64,000 nt of DNA, from assembly GCA_035041965.1 (NCBI GenBank), contig JAPYMA010000183.1, positions 124,001 to 188,000 of the forward strand, read 5' to 3'. Within the stretch, counting starts at the first letter, position 1. Every line of letters begins with the position of its first letter. The translations under genes were made by a program, and so were the position numbers. The notes under the pieces were generated by a model. The model was not told where the DNA came from and searched no databases. It was given only the letters and a program-made list of their open reading frames with translations. This document shows, in pieces, positions 1 to 13,244 of this stretch. Source of the stretch: Anisakis pegreffii. Its lineage: Eukaryota; Nematoda; Chromadorea; Rhabditida; Anisakidae.

Positions 1-3000
1 TGCAGGTTGTGATACCCACTTTAAAGTTGAGTGGATCTGATCCGATTCTACTAGAGTGGATCCAGCCTCGTCTTCTGAATCCGCAAAGCTTCGATAGGTC
101 ATTTGAGACGATTTCTCATATCTGCAAAATCTTATTCCATTTCCTGGACTATGGTGAAAATAGGTATCGTTAACATTGCCTTCGTTTATCCCTGATTATC
201 TTCTCGATAAACTTTCGATAAGCACAGTTTGTTTCATCGGTAGCATAAAATTCTGGTCCTAAAGTTTGTCTTTTGCATTTAGCACATTTGTGAGCTATTG
301 GTGAAGTGGACGTTCATTTATTTGAAAGGTATTTTTTAATGTTCAGATCAAACGATCGTGCATGGGCTTTTCTTTGGGCATGTGTGGAGGCTATGAGTGA
401 TCGTAGGATGTTAAGATTCTATTGGCGATCACGTAAAAGTTGGTGGTTTAGATTTCATTGTGTACCACTGAGTGATACGGGTAACGAATGTCGACTGAAA
501 GTGTTTCAGTTGCTTCAAAAGATAAAGTAAAATCTATTGAATTCCTAATGCTCTTTCAAGTATTCATATTGTACATATCCCTTAAAATGTTGCAAAATCA
601 TTTCCTTCAAAGTACAGTTAATATTATTTGATCGCATTGCATGTATTATCGCTCAACTTGAAGTGTTGCATATTAATACAAGAGAAATAAACCTGTTTAT
701 CTCATTCTCAGTTGATCGTACTGGCTTTATTTGTTTCTATCCAAATCAGTCATTTTTGTCAGATGCTTATTCAAAATCATCTCATGTGTTGTTCTCAAGG
801 TCTTTCGTTTGTTATGTTATATCTCAACTGTTGATTTCTAAATTGTCATGTTACAGTGAACTCATAGCTCATTATCTTTAAAAAAATCATGTTCTTACGT
901 TCAGTTTCGTAAGCGTGCAGAATTATTTCAAAATTTCCGTACTACTCACTTAATTGACTGTTCATTGAATGATGAAAATACCGGTTGTAAATACTACATT
1001 CTTCTATGAAGATGATCTGTTTTTTTCAATAAATATATATATATATATATATACCTCTTCTATTCCTACCTCAAAGCAAGACCGCCACGCATGAGTTTCA
1101 GTGAAAAATATAGCAAATACGCATTCATGTCTCGTATAGACAAATGGTGATAGTTTCAGTGAAATATTGCGATATTGAGCTTAGTCATAGGTAAGCGCTT
1201 ATTTGGGGCTGAAGTATCTATTAAATAAATGGATTGTTCTGTGGACTGAAATCGACGCCACTATTAGAGAAGTCAATGTTTCCTAGCTATGAGCGTCAGC
1301 AAAAGCTTGAGCGCAAATGTGATATTTTAGTCTGATTGAACCCTTCTCGGGTCGAATTTCTTTCCCGATATTCTTAAAATAGTATTTCATTGTTGCTCAA
1401 TAAACTCAATTCTTTATTTTCGCATGTGATATCGTATCTATCATTTATCGTTATAACACATCGTTTAAAGGCGTTGAATGCATCAGCACAATTGAAAATT
1501 ATGAATCGTTTTTGCATTTTTGTTTCATTCGTAATTGATCACGTGATGGAAGTAATTTCTCTGGATGGCGATATGCAGAGTCTGAAACGTATCAACTGAG
1601 GTGATGAATTTTCATTCAATTGCATTTCCCGTAGTTTGATCGCAGATAATATTTTCCTTCTTCATAAATAGCTCTCATGGAATTGTTACCTCAAAATGAT
1701 GATTACACAAATAGTTAGGAAGTTCGATGGAAGAGAGGGCAGACTTTTTATAATGTTCCCATTTGAATAGTTGTTGTTTGGTGTAATGGCATACTTTGAC
1801 GTAAAATTTAGAGATGGAAGACGTAATTTAGATGTGTAAAATTGGAAGTTGTGATTGTTTGAAGCGTTGTAAAATGTTGTAACTAACGTGCATGAGTTTT
1901 TACTGTTTGTGAACAAGATGATTCTTCTTGCGTTGGTTCAGGTTCCTGATTTGAAGTTACTTTCATTTTGTTGAATTCACGATGTCACTTATAGATGGGA
2001 AAGAAAATGCTTTGATAGTTCCGGTTTCCGTGAAAAAAAGAAGCGGGACTGGAGTTGGCCGAGGATAGCTTAGGCAATATAAGTAGCGCGCAGATGCGCT
2101 ACACCTTTCCGAGGTTTGATTCGAAAAATCTAATTGTTGGATATTGGTTTTATTAAGGAATGTGATCGTATTGTCATGTATTTTTTTACAACATGACATG
2201 ACAAACGCATTGTTATCTTAACAGAACGACTTACTGAGTCGCCGGTATTAAGACCTTCAACCTGAAAGATTTCGATTATTTGGGAGAGTTCTTGGCTATA
2301 AAATAAAACGTCCACCGTAGCGTCTATTTGAAGCTACTGATAGGCAATAAAATCTAAGGTTTTGAACGTATACGAGAAAGTGAAATGGGGATTTGATGGA
2401 GATGGAGTGATGATGGCATCTACAAACCTGATCAAACCACCACACCGTATCGTTTGCTGTTGTCTCATTAGCGCACTCACCGTCAATCTTTTTCATTTTC
2501 GTCATATAAATCACCCCCTATTCAAAATATCCATCTTACTACATCGAAATTACTTATTGAATTAAAGCTAGGAAAACGATAGAAATAAAAAATGACAAAA
2601 ATGCATCGCAAACTTTCACTAAGGCTTTGTGGGGAGGAAAAACAAAACAGGAATGGGATGCAATAGCAGTTTGCTTATTGTAGATGTTGCAATATTTGCA
2701 GTGAATTGCATTTAATCATGATGAAAGTCAACTTCAGTTGATGAGAATCAGTTTTATGCAAAATCAGAACTGCAATCTGTTCTCCCAATTCAGCTTTCAT
2801 ATGTTTCAAATTGTTGTTTCAAGTTTTCTACAGACCTGTGCGAATGCGATAGCAGTGCAAAATAGAGCCACGAAAATGATGCAAAATCGAAAGAAGCCAA
2901 GTGAAACAACGAATCGTTCAATAGCAGTTTCATTATTAAGTTTCGTCTCGTAATCATCCTCTTTTGATTGCGATAGCGTCGTAATATTGCTGATATTCCG

Positions 3001-5938
3001 TTTGTAATCATCTGAAAATCGATTTTTTTTTCTTTTGAAAAATTTTTGGGAAATGATACTTCGTAACCGGTCAGAGTTTGCATGCAATCATGCGTTGTGA
3101 TCGAAGGTGTGGCCAAAATGTGCATTGACTACTTTTTTGTATCAGTTAGCGGTACCAAAGTCCTTTTGTTATGCCTGCACTTTTACGACTTTAGAGTGAG
3201 CATTGAATTAATCTCGAATCTCATGTCCTTATAAAAGTCTCAATCCGGGAATGTCTGATTAGGAATCGCGAGGTGCGGATATCTAGAAAGTTAATTAAAT
3301 GCGAAATCACAAACAATTTTTCGATTTAGGCAGCTTATCTCTGATGATCAGCTGGTTTCTGTGAAGACTGACAGCTATTATATCTGAGGACGAGAATGTT
3401 GATGATGAACTCGAATCAGCTGCGAAAGCGGAGTGAGCATAATTCGTTCTTTGAATCTGCACTTCGTCCCACAAAACTCACCGTCGGTTAATGTCATTTC
3501 CATTCAACCACTCAAAAATCTTATCAAAAAACAATGGAACCATCTCAAGAATTCAATCTCCGTACAGAATTTAAAGTTTATAATACAAGGCAAACATCAA
3601 TGCAAAATTTTGAATGCATTTAAGTTGAGCGGAACGCATATTGAATGGTTTGCATTCGAACTAATGCTAATAAACAATCTGCAAATGAAAACCTTCTCGA
3701 ATCTCATTCGAGATGTTCAAGTGTTGTATCGAAACAGCTCGGAATGATCAATGATTAAATCAATGCAGTTGTTATCGCGATTATGTTCTTCACTTACAGC
3801 TGATAGAGTATTATTTATAATGCGACGTTGTTTCAGCATAATTCAACGAAACGAAAATTGCATAGAACCGCTATTGATTGAGTTATTTGCAACTGCCGTT
3901 ATTCGGGTGCAGAAATTGACCGAAATGTCGATCTTTAATGTGGACATGAAAGATGCAAATTAAGATGCACAATTGAAAAGTGTTTTTTATGAATGAAAGC
4001 ATAGAAATATTCAGTACATGCTTTTTATTAAGCGAAAAAAAGCTCACTTCACTAAGTTGTTAGTTACAAATGAGAATGATACGAAAAACTGATAGTGAGT
4101 TCATAGAAATGTTCAGATAAAAAGTTAGTCAGCAAATACGAATCACAAATTGAAGTGTTCAGTGTATGCGGATCGATAAGTAGTAATGCTATGTAATGAG
4201 TGATGTAAACGATCGAAAAGCAATCATCTATTCAATGATTTTAGCTCTTATCAGTGTTGCCTTTCATGTTGTTGCTCGCTTTTGTTATGGTTTATTTGTG
4301 ATCTGATTCAGTTTGACTTGAACGACGAATACAGCCTTGCCAAAGCAAATGACGTGTGATAGCAATATCTGCTACACTCTCTTTCTTCATCCTTATTTAT
4401 ATGGAATGTTCGCGAAGTCGCTGTATACTTTCAAAATTTATTGTTAACGAAATTTTTCACGAAAATGAAAAAATTCATTTAATGAGACGTTAAAATTTCA
4501 TTTCATTGATGATGAAACTTGTTCATTAAGTGATTAGCGCTGATAATTGAGTTTTTGAACGATGAATTTTAATCAGCGGTTGTAAATTGTTGTGTTCATC
4601 ACTAAATGGGAACAGTTTATCCTGGTCAGACAATAGCTATTCGAAACGGATGAACAAATATCGTTCATCAAACACATCATAAACCATACTGGGATGTTGG
4701 GGAGTTTGGTGATGTACATGATGCACAAAAATTAGGGAAATTTGAAGTGCTCGGGTGGTGAAGAATGAAATTAGAGAGCGATAAATTTAGTGAATAATCC
4801 CAGAACTTTGTGGAGAGAAATGAGTTAGTCGGAACGGATTTTTTGTTTTGGATTTTCTGAAAGACACTTTTTGCCAGAGGGATCTAAACGCGTTTCGTGA
4901 AATGAGCAACATTATTATCAAAGACGTCCCAAGAAACTGTGCAAATATTGTCGATTGTGCAAAACTGCAAAAATTCAAATTCGCCTTTTCATTGCCGATT
5001 AAAGTGCTGTTTCTAACTAATTATCGCAAATTTGGAATTATGGACGAGCAATGTGAACTGACGAGTGGATATCATCATTATTTTGACCATTTTCTCATAT
5101 TCTATCCGTAATCAAAGCTTGTAATCATATGCTGACTTTACAAAAATCCAATGTAGTGATTTATGTGATGTTGTTTTTGTGATTATAAGATGAGTCAAAG
5201 TAATTAGTACTTTCGTTGGTTGAACAGTCAATCTAAGGATGATAGACTAATTGAACTATTCTGCCACTGTTTAGTTGAAATGCAATTTTGAGACCGAATG
5301 AAGCAAGGCGTCTGAAATTTGTAGCACCTAGAAGATTAGCACTGGAGTTGAATGCTTCAACTGAAATCGTAATATGCTCTCAATAAATCACTTGCTCAAC
5401 TATGGTATCATTTTCATAAGTTGGTATGATCCATTTGAATCATGAGAAGTACACATCAAGCACTTCCTTACGAACTATGAAACTGTCTGCTCTTTTATGT
5501 GCTAGACAAAGCAGTCAGTGAGCTGTAGCGGTGTTCAGCTTACTTGATTTGGTCGATAGGTTTATTAATAAGAGAGTGGCCTGGTCTTCGAAAACGTTAG
5601 CAGCAAAGCGATGTGCATACAACAGTTTAGTGGTGATCGCTGCGTAGTGAGAATAATAGCAACAGAAGTTGTCATCACTGTTTGTTGCGAGAAATGAATT
5701 GAATGAAATGATCATGAAACATTTCAATGTTTTAGTCGTTTCCATTATGGAACACCAATAAAATTACAATCATCATCAGAATATTCTATTGTCAAATGAT
5801 TATTATTGTATGTTAAGCAATCAATTTATTCGCTCGAATGTTTTTCAAAGTTGGGTGGTGCGTTCTATGAAGAGATGCTTAGAAATAGCGAGAATTTATG
5901 TTATCAACTGAAAATTTGTGTTGCAATTTTTGAATTGT
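1..5938. other. Intergenic stretch upstream of the FBXO gene
   Basis: I see no supportable gene here. The reading frames are short, lack recognisable domains and do not join through good splice sites. Two things stand out. One is an (AT)n microsatellite near 1033-1052. The other is a plus-strand frame from 3433 to 3963 with a single TGA at 3745-3747, described under findings. The sequence is AT-rich with many ATTCA/TGAAT words, like the other intergenic parts of the window. A distal exon of an unrelated gene could be missed. Confidence 0.6.
1033..1052. repeat. (AT)n microsatellite
   Basis: About ten uninterrupted AT dinucleotides in intergenic DNA. A simple repeat, probably length-variable. 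Confidence 0.9.
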
Positions 5939-5942
5939 AGGC
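5926..5942 (+). promoter_or_regulatory. Probable trans-splice acceptor of the FBXO gene
   Basis: A T-rich tract ending TTGAATTGTAG places an AG two bases before the ATG at 5943. In nematodes such a site usually receives a spliced leader, giving an almost leaderless mRNA. It supports this ATG as the true start. No 5' RACE data are available. Confidence 0.5.
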
Positions 5943-8900
5943 ATGGACAGTGCAGAATGTTCATTGAATATCGATGATCATTTGCATTGCTTATACTGTT
6001 ATAAGCTTGGCTGCGGTTATGATAAATGTAAATTGATTACGTGTTCTGAATGTGATATTCGATTACACCCTTGTAAATTAGACGATCATCTCATCATATG
6101 TCCCAAGGTTAGACGATCATCTCATCATATATCATATGCAACCCACCCTATTCACTTCAAATAATTTCGAAATATCCCTGATAATATGCCTAACCCATCT
6201 GCTGACTTTCGGTGTTTTACGTGAACAGTATCTGAAATACTTCGTTCAATCACTCTCAAATGATGCCTGAAATAAGCTTGATCACATCATCTGGTAATTT
6301 TCGAAGGGTTGTTTTTTTTTTCAGATTTTGTGTCAGCTTCACGATATACTTTTGTGGATTCATTTGTTCAGTTATATGCTATGAAGTGAAGTATAATGAA
6401 TGATTTAAAGGTGCGAGTGAATTGTCCGAATGTATTGGGTGGATGTCCGGTGGTGATGCGTCGTGACAGGATATCGTCACATTTGAAACATTGCTGCGCA
6501 TCGGTCACATTATGTGCTATCCAATGGAATCGACGTATTCTGAGTAATTCGGCGAAAAGAAAAATGAAACGCATTGCAAAACAACTCGATAAATTATCGT
6601 CGGACCGACCATTCGTTGATTCTTCGCAAATTGATATTCATTTAGCAATCAGAGATCAGGTTTGTGCATATTCGTTCATTTTTTAGCGATTTCTGAGTGT
6701 TAAATCTGCTACTAATTCATTTCTTAAATCCATCTATTTTTATTTTTCTTCACTGCTTCCAAGAGAATGACCCAATCGAATCCTCGCCTTAAATCAGTTT
6801 CATCTGTATACTTCAACGTTTTAAACGCAGTAACGGTTTTGTATCAAATTCAACGTTCCAATCCATAAATAATTGCTTATTTAAAAAGTTGACGAGAATA
6901 AGAAGGTGGTATGATTATAGGATATGCTGTTAGAATCTTATCGGATAAAGCGAAGCGAGCGTAAACGATTATTGGATTTCATAAATCCTTTCCATCCAGT
7001 GATGCCTCCGAGGATTCAGTTTGAACCTCAAAAATCATTCGTCGATGAAGACAGCAGTGATGAAGAGACTATTTTGAAAGTGTGTAGTGATAATCACTGA
7101 CAAAATTGTTCGATTTTTTCTTTTTTTTCTCCTGCTTGTTTAGTATTATTCAAAACGATAGAATGAGCGCCATTATCGGTATTTGGATTGATATTATTAC
7201 CAATTCGGAAATGATATTAGTGTGCTTTTGTGATATTTGATAGTAAACAATTGTAACAGATGCCGCCGCTTATTTTAGAAAAAGTTACTGAAAAAACGTA
7301 AATCACCGTTCGAGAACTGTTACCTGTGTAAAGTCGATCCAACTAGTCAGCATCTTCATACATTGGGTAATTTCATGGAACCGAAAGAAGAAGAAGTTGA
7401 CATAAAAATACCGATAAAAGTCTCCGTCATGCCTACATTTTACGAGCGTCTGAATCTCTATGTGAGTTCGGTTCATTTCTTATTTCATCCGTGCAAATCT
7501 TTCCTTCAACTTCGTCAGGAATATCTTTCATGGAAGTTCTGTCAAAAGCATCAAATGTCATGTTTTTTTCGACATAAATAATTGCTTCAGACTGAATCAA
7601 GATGTGAAATGCCGTTTGAAAATATGAGAATTGGAACGGCTTTCATCTTTGTTTACTTTGTTCGCTTGGATGTACTAGATCACTGGTAGAATTGTTTTGT
7701 TTGTGAGATTGTCCATTGAACGAACAGTACCTTTTGTTTCTGTTCAAGAGGAAGAATTATAGAGATGTTTAATTTGTTGACATGATAATATTCCTAGAAT
7801 GATCACCTTCGAAAATCATCCATACTCACACTTTCTGTAGAGCTATCTAGATCTGGCATGAGTATTAACAGAACTCTCACTCAAAATGCTGTTATGAATG
7901 ACTGTGTACTGTGATTGCTATCGCAAACGCGTAAAACGGTATTTACCAAGCGTTCGGATTTCGATACAACTTCCTTGTGCACTGGAAAGCAAGAACGGAC
8001 GTCTAAACAAAACTCAGCAAAGTTTTGACTCTGGTGCATCAATTAGACTGAATCATATCACTCACCAATTCTTCTGATATTTTTTCATGTTGTTCATCGA
8101 TACCTATAGTTAGATTACTGAATGTAAAATGATTAGTCAATGTGCAGATTGATATCGTTAGCGAACACTTATCGGCATACGCACGTAAAGGTGAGAATAT
8201 GCAGTGTTTTGGTTCTGGTATTACTGTATATACGTTTTGTTGTAACGAAATGTTTCGACGAGATGAATATAGTGATCATTATGAGTTGTGTCATATGAAT
8301 ATGGATGAATATATTGGACGATGTCCTTTGTATGCGGACGGATGCCCGTTCTCCTACTATAAACGAAAACCAAAATGGGGCACACTGAGGTTGGTTGTTG
8401 TCATTGATATTTCACTCCATCCATTTATCATCATGTTCCGATTATTTATCTCATCAGAGAAGTTCAATTCGAAATTTCTTCATACTTCACAATAATCTTG
8501 CCTTTTGGATAATGGAATTGCTATGTTGTTTATCGGAGGTCAAGCCTTCTTGCAAATAACTGGCATCTGATGACTACTGCTGTGCTCGCATTTCTTCTTG
8601 ATTTTGAATTCTTTCCGAACTTGAAATTGTGACCTCCTTTTTGGTTGGGATTTGTTATGGGTAGTTGTTGTTTTATGGTAACGATTGATACAATTATTTT
8701 CTCAATTATTCGAATAGTCGTATTTTTCAAGGTTCAATCAATACCTGTCGTGTATAGTTCACGTTCCAACAGAATCGCGAATAGAAATTCCATATAAAGG
8801 TTTATCGTTATCTGACTTACCTGCGGATGTGTTGTACGAAATCTTAAAATATCTGGATAGTGGTTCGTTACGATGTTTATCTGCAACAAATCACCGTTTA

Positions 8901-9334
8901 CGAAGGGTGTGCTTCGAAAACTTCGCTTCATCAGCGATGGTTTATGTCAAATGGGAACAGTCAGAAACGAGGCATTGGTCCGAGAAATGTTTCGTGAGTT
9001 ATTATTTCAGAACGTGTTCATTTGACCATTTCAATCACTTGATAACGAGCATATCATTCTAAATCTTAAGTATGATTCGATATAGATTCCGTTTTTCATT
9101 GAATTATGATCGTTTCATCTTTGTCTCATCTAGGTTTGCCACATAGATTTATTCTCTCACTGATCCTGATCTATCCTATAGGCGTGGGAATTCAGTAAAG
9201 GTCAGCAAAAAATCAGCGATTGGCAATATGAATCGTCGTCAGTTGTGAGTGAGCATCTCAAGGAATGCCAGTTTAATATTATCAATAAGTGCAGGCGTGG
9301 GAAGATTCCTCTTCCTTGTTTTCCTGAAGCATGA
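5943..9334 (+). CDS. FBXO30/FBXO40-like F-box protein with TRAF-type zinc fingers
   Basis: Seven exons, all junctions in phase: 5943-6107, 6411-6659, 6921-7079, 7279-7461, 8148-8389, 8732-8993, 9182-9334 (TGA); about 470 residues. Residues 1-110 are rich in paired Cys/His: HCLYCYKLGC, then CPNVLGGC, HLKHCC and the family-typical IQWNR. This matches the N-terminal TRAF-like zinc fingers of vertebrate FBXO30/FBXO40. Exon 4 carries CYLCKVDP followed by QHLHTLG. Exon 5 has the MFRRDEYSDH segment and CPLYADGCPFSYY. Exon 6 holds the F-box at about residues 359-400 (LPADVLYEILKYLD). The tail HLKEC...KIPLPC is also conserved. Family members act as substrate adaptors of SCF (SKP1-CUL1-F-box) ubiquitin ligases; FBXO30 and FBXO40 have been tied to BMP and insulin/IGF signalling in muscle, but the nematode role is unknown to me. 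The protein is shorter than the roughly 700-residue vertebrate forms, mainly between the zinc fingers and the F-box. Which of the two paralogues it resembles more cannot be decided by eye. Confidence 0.9.
6078..6130. repeat. 22-bp direct duplication spanning the exon 1 splice donor
   Basis: The same 22 bases, beginning TTAGACGATC, occur at 6078-6099 (coding, end of FBXO exon 1) and at 6109-6130 (start of intron 1). The GT donor at 6108-6109 lies exactly where the second copy begins. Confidence 0.95.
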
Positions 9335-12300
9335 TCGAGCTTTCATCTTTGTTCGTATTATGTGCATTGTGTTGATGCTTTCTCAAGAACACATTACTGT
9401 CAATAAGTGAAGTGTTGTTTTAGTCATTCACAAAGGTCAGTTATTTTAATATCTGATCGCGTCTGCAGGTTCATCTGAATGCTCAATTCAACGAGGTGTA
9501 TTTTGTTATTGTGCAGTGCTATGGCACAGTACGAATCATATCATTAGAAGTGTTTTCCATTGAAAATCTGTCGTTCAAGAGTTTTTTATATTCGTAACAT
9601 GTACTTCATCATTTTGAGAACACTGTGTTTAGGGCTTGTGTACGACCAATTTTGACTTGAACCTTTATAATTGTCTATAATATCATCGCTGATGCATGAA
9701 GTATTGTGAGCATTTCGTCACATCCGTCTATGTGATTGGTAATTCTCATGAAAACTGATCAATTTTACTAACTTCTGAAATAGGCAACTTATGACTTCCC
9801 AATTTATAGAGCAGAGTAAATAAGAACTGCCTTAGTCAATGCTTCCATCATGTTTTAACGTTCTCTTAGCTAATGATAAGGTCTCATTCGCATTACTGAT
9901 GTCAGTTCTGATTTCTTCATCTCTGTGAGGATGCCTTTTGGAAAGTCTTTGTTGATGTTCAGAGATATAAACTTTTCGGACTCTTCTCTTTTATAGCGAG
10001 TGGTTGTGGCCGAAAACCAGCTTTAAGATGTGCCTGTCATCATTGAAGTTTCTCACGTCCTGTATTTAGTACCGTAGTTCAAGTTTGGCTAACATAGCGG
10101 TCATTTTAAAATCGTCATCATTATCCACACACAAAAAATTAATTCAGCAAGCTGACGTTCTAGGTGAAGGTTTTACGATTAGTTTATCGAAATTCGTTTT
10201 CAGTACATGCATGCTTACTCACTTAAGTCAACATTTGCTGCAAGTGTTCAACAGGAAAGCGAGTTGTTGTTAATAATAAGGTCATTGTTTATGCATAAAT
10301 CGAAATGCGATTGTGGCATCTTTCGAGTGATTTAGTAACTGACGTGAAAGCAATCAGAGAATTGCGATTATTCATTGCATAAGACATGATCACAATATAA
10401 TAACACTGACTGTCTAATTGAGTATGCATTGAAAGGAGTGAATTGCGATCGCGTCATGTTTGTGTGCACAGTTTCAGGGAATCAAGTGATGATAATGAGC
10501 ATGTTTAAAATAATCGTCCACGTGAAGACATATATCACCTTCATTTCATTGTAATTACAGTTGATCAATTCCGCACAAATTATTGTTTGTATGAAAGTGT
10601 ATAAAATGAACTCACCGCAAACGCAGATATTTCGTTTCATCGACACATGTTCAATAATTAGAACAAAATTGATTTTTGGAATGGAACGTTTCTTGATTGA
10701 TACATTCAACGATTTAATGAAGTACTAATTGAAGAGTGCTGAATTCAATTAGCATACCAACGTTCACTTTCTGTCATAAGAATGTAACGATGAAGTCGTA
10801 ATTACAACTTGCTTGTGAGCGAAAACTGCACTTAATTAACAGCCTGATATTACCGTCTGATTTTGAGAAGGTAGTTCAATCGTGTTCATAACTTCTGTAA
10901 CACCTTGAAGCGATCAGACAGTAAACCAATGCGAAAAGCAGAAACGTGCATATTTTCTACAATCAATCTTTTCTTATCAGAAAAGAATTCTAAACTCGAA
11001 CCGGTAAACAGTAATCCAAAACCCCAAGCAATTCGATCGTATTCAATCTTTATTATTAGAGTGATGTTTCAAAGACTTTAACGCATTTCATGGAACGATG
11101 AAGAACGATACACTAAAATGTACTAACTAAAACTGATTTACACCAAAAATGCAAAGAGACACCAAAAAACAAGATTCCAATTATATGAATGAGCAACATT
11201 TCGAACCAATTAGGGATAAAAACGATGCGGTATCGTTCAACTGCTTTCACGGGAACAATTATGCCCATGCTCTGGAGACAAAAAGATTTTTTGGCCCCTC
11301 TAAAAAATTATCACAGCAACTAAAAAGTATCAACTGGCCACCAAAAAAGTATCCACGTCAAAATTCACCTGCTTAGAGCATTGTACCGAACAACTAAGAA
11401 ATGAATTCTGAATTTCGTCAGAGGACGAAAATATTTACGGAAAGTTCAAATCCCTGTGTTGTGTTATTCTGCATAGAGCTGTACTTTCTGTTGCGAAACA
11501 CTTTCAGATACTATGTGTGCCTCGAATATGCCCTTACTAACTCAAAAGTCAAAGCAAAATGTAATAGTGAGTGGAAAATAATGGGAAGTGAACACTCTCA
11601 CTTTGTAGAAATTCCCTTTGTCCCGTTCCAGAATTGCGAATGGTTTCATAATTATTCAATTTATCTTTTTAGCAGCTGAATGCTGAAGTGAACGTCCATT
11701 GTGAACATTGCTGCTGAATTCGATTGTTTCATCGTAATAATGTTTTCTGCTGCTGAACGAAATTTTTGAGGTCGGTGAAAGAAATGAAGCATTTATTGAA
11801 AATCATCCCGATTTTCTTCATCGTTCCAAAAATGTATAAATGTTGTAACCACAGATAAGCATCGTGCAAACAATTAGAGCAGCTTTCAGATGGTCATTTT
11901 TTGTCACAATAAGGTTTGGATTTAGTGTGTTATCTATTGTCACCATTGTTAATTGTATGAGTTGACTTCAAGTGAATTAGCTCTGAAAACGATATAGATT
12001 GAATTCTGATAAATCAGCAGTCGGTAATCTACCTCTTATGCGTAAAACAATAGTGCCTAATGCTTCGAAGGCATCACCCAAAGTATTGAAATGACTGTAA
12101 TATGTGGTAACAATGCAAATGATAGATCAGTTTTCCTAGTTTGTTTTCCTCCGTAGCATACTTTCCGAATTTATTTCCATTCGTTTCATGCTGGACGAGA
12201 AAGTTCCCTTGATGCTGAGCGAAAAGTTATTTTCAGTCTTTTGCGATGCGAAGTATTCGACACTGAAGGGTTTCTGATTAGGTAAGGAGGCATGATTTTA

Positions 12301-12986
12301 AGTGATCGTTCACTTTTTGGTTGCTCAATTGACAAGCGATTTTGAAACGGTTCATCCTTAATCACCCTCGACAAAACTGAATTAAGCAAACGAAGAAATA
12401 TCCCACTCAGATGAATCTCAACTTGCTGTCAATATTAGCTGAGGCAAAGTGTTCAGATGCTTAATCGATGAACCGTAAACTTTGAGTAACAAAATGAATG
12501 AACTTCACTCGATCGTTCAAAACAGTTGCACAACAAGATGATGTGAAATGCTCGATTATCAATAACACAATGCTTGAATTCATCCAAAATTCAACGAGCA
12601 GATGAATTCGACAGGATTTTATTTGTTAACATAAGAAGTTTATTGCTTTCAAGTACACATATTCAATAAGTGCTTAGAACCAATCGAACAATGCTTTGGA
12701 CGAATCAACGTCAGTGAACTGATATAATGAAAGTGTCAATCTATGTTTATTTTTTGCTGATCGAATGAGAAATAAGTGAATGGAATTGATCCATTCAAAT
12801 ATCTCAAAATGGAACGCCTTCAAAGGCTTCGTCGTTCGGGATTCCGAGGTGCCAGATAACGTAAGAAACGACCAATATCATTTGACATCGTCAAGCTCAT
12901 TAGGCCATCATCTCTGAAAAAGAAAGTGATTCGGCTGCATTCATTAGTTCAACTAGCCAATAAGAGCAGCTGATGAATAGCCTGGA

Positions 12987-13244
12987 TTACCTGGATCGGC
13001 CAGGCTGTCAAACGTTTATAAGTTGCTGGCCACAATGCTCGTTTTCCGTGCGCATTATTTTAGCCTCAATTTACGCCACCCCGCTGGCTAGGCGAGCAGG
13101 TCAACCGAACACAACCGAGTAAATAATTAGTCGCCGTGAATGCTTCGCATAATTAAACGCAGTCAAATACCAATTCAGTAAATAATCATAATCTAATAAA
13201 ATAAATATCGATCGTCGAGTGCTCATTGCGATTGACGAAACAAC
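12987..13244 (+). repeat. Dispersed repeat, copy A (about 260 bp)
   Basis: This block matches the reverse complement of 30582-30847 over its whole length, with scattered substitutions and small indels. By eye, most positions agree. Shared stretches include ATTATTTTAGCCTCAATTTA and GCAGTCAAATACCAATTCAG. It is more GC-rich than its surroundings (GCCACCCCGCTGGC). One end carries an imperfect hairpin, clearer in copy B. It has no coding capacity. Likely a short non-autonomous mobile element; the class is undetermined. Confidence 0.85.

Noticed and set aside
11149..11679. Two consecutive plus-strand frames of 75 and 92 codons
   Set aside because: They are in different frames, lack splice signals to join them, and have no recognisable domain.
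12186..12389. 67-codon minus-strand frame rich in Arg and Ser
   Set aside because: No homology recognised, and no flanking acceptor or donor linking it to other exons.
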